DNA of 15,212 nt. It comes from Dyella_B sp966430775. GTDB taxonomy: Bacteria; Pseudomonadota; Gammaproteobacteria; Xanthomonadales; Rhodanobacteraceae. Both the position numbers and the translations under genes were made by a program. Below the pieces are notes generated by a model that worked only from the letters and a program-made list of their open reading frames with translations, searched no databases and was not told where the DNA came from. Each line of letters starts with the position of its first letter. The stretch's first letter is position 1. Positions 15,059 to 15,212 of this stretch are shown here, in pieces. Location: positions 1 through 15,212 of the forward strand of contig CBJMMB010000092.1 of the NCBI GenBank assembly GCA_966430775.1, written 5' to 3'.

Positions 15059-15134
15059 CGTAGGTTGGGTTAGCGCAGCGTAACCCAACGATACCGCGCG
15101 AACGTTGGGTTACGCTGCGCTAACCCAACCTACG
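15059..15134. repeat. 76-bp palindromic repeat, copy 2
   Basis: Identical to the copy at 14669-14744: 32-bp perfect arms and the same 12-base spacer. It lies upstream of the HicB-like gene and runs directly into the CCTACGAT tandem repeat. The 24 bases to its left are about two-thirds identical to those left of copy 1 (both contain CGGATTC), so the duplicated unit is somewhat longer than the palindrome. Confidence 0.95.
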
Positions 15135-15152
15135 ATCCTACGATCCTACGAT
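15129..15152. repeat. Tandem repeat, three copies of CCTACGAT
   Basis: Three exact 8-base copies begin inside the end of the palindrome (whose last bases are CCTACG) and continue to 15152, with CC following. This is probably a slippage product of the repeat edge. It includes the stop codon of the putative right-edge gene. Confidence 0.85.
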
Positions 15153-15212
15153 CCGGCGCGCTTCTTTTCCGCATCCACGGCGCGCGTTGGCGTATCGACT
15201 GGACATCCATAA
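15146..15212 (-). CDS. Possible C-terminal end of a minus-strand gene (5' part outside window)
   Basis: From the right edge, one minus-strand frame stays open for 21 complete codons and ends in TAG at 15146-15148. The residues read YGCPVDTPTRAVDAEKKRAGS. The polar, lysine-rich ending is credible as a protein C-terminus, but the stretch is too short to identify a family and chance is possible. Confidence 0.3.
   Translation of the reverse strand, partial: YGCPVDTPTRAVDAEKKRAGS

Noticed and set aside
14669..15134. Two repeats as a start of a CRISPR array
   Set aside because: The repeats are long perfect palindromes 314 bp apart with a coding ORF between them; there are no short regular spacers and no cas genes.

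Overview
This is a high-GC proteobacterial chromosome segment. It most resembles the Xanthomonadales, perhaps Rhodanobacteraceae (the Dyella/Rhodanobacter group). The main reason is the fused aspartate kinase/diaminopimelate decarboxylase gene at the left edge, an arrangement known from Xanthomonas and Xylella. Supporting signs are the proline-rich membrane protein of a type seen in that order and the abundant REP-like palindromes. No sequence search was possible, so the taxonomy is an inference.

Left part (1-4650, all minus strand): the lysine-pathway fusion gene, cut by the window edge; a 322-bp gap filled by an inverted pair of REP-like hairpins; a complete single-chain class I (iron-sulfur) fumarase; and a small outer-membrane beta-barrel protein with a textbook rho-independent terminator.

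Middle (5150-12500, all plus strand): a 502-bp divergent promoter region, then a secreted sedolisin-type (S53) acid protease, a PhzF-family enzyme, a 12-TM-type amino-acid permease, and a two-gene operon overlapping by ATGA. The operon encodes a small [2Fe-2S] subunit and a Tat-exported molybdopterin subunit of the xanthine dehydrogenase/isoquinoline 1-oxidoreductase family. REP-like hairpins sit after the protease gene and between phzF and the permease. The operon is the most unusual part of the window. All four cysteines of the N-terminal ferredoxin-type cluster are replaced without any gap, and the usual catalytic glutamate of the large subunit appears to be absent.

Right part (12500-15212, minus strand): convergent terminator-like hairpins; a long proline-rich, TonB-shaped inner-membrane protein of unknown function; and a small module containing a HicB-like antitoxin ORF. 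The antitoxin stop codon overlaps (ATGA) the start of what looks like a truncated HicA-like toxin gene. Identical 76-bp palindromic repeats lie on each side of this module, and the left copy cuts off the toxin remnant. The far right edge may hold the last 21 codons of another minus-strand gene, next to a small CCTACGAT tandem repeat. I saw no tRNA or rRNA gene, CRISPR array, integrase or complete insertion sequence.
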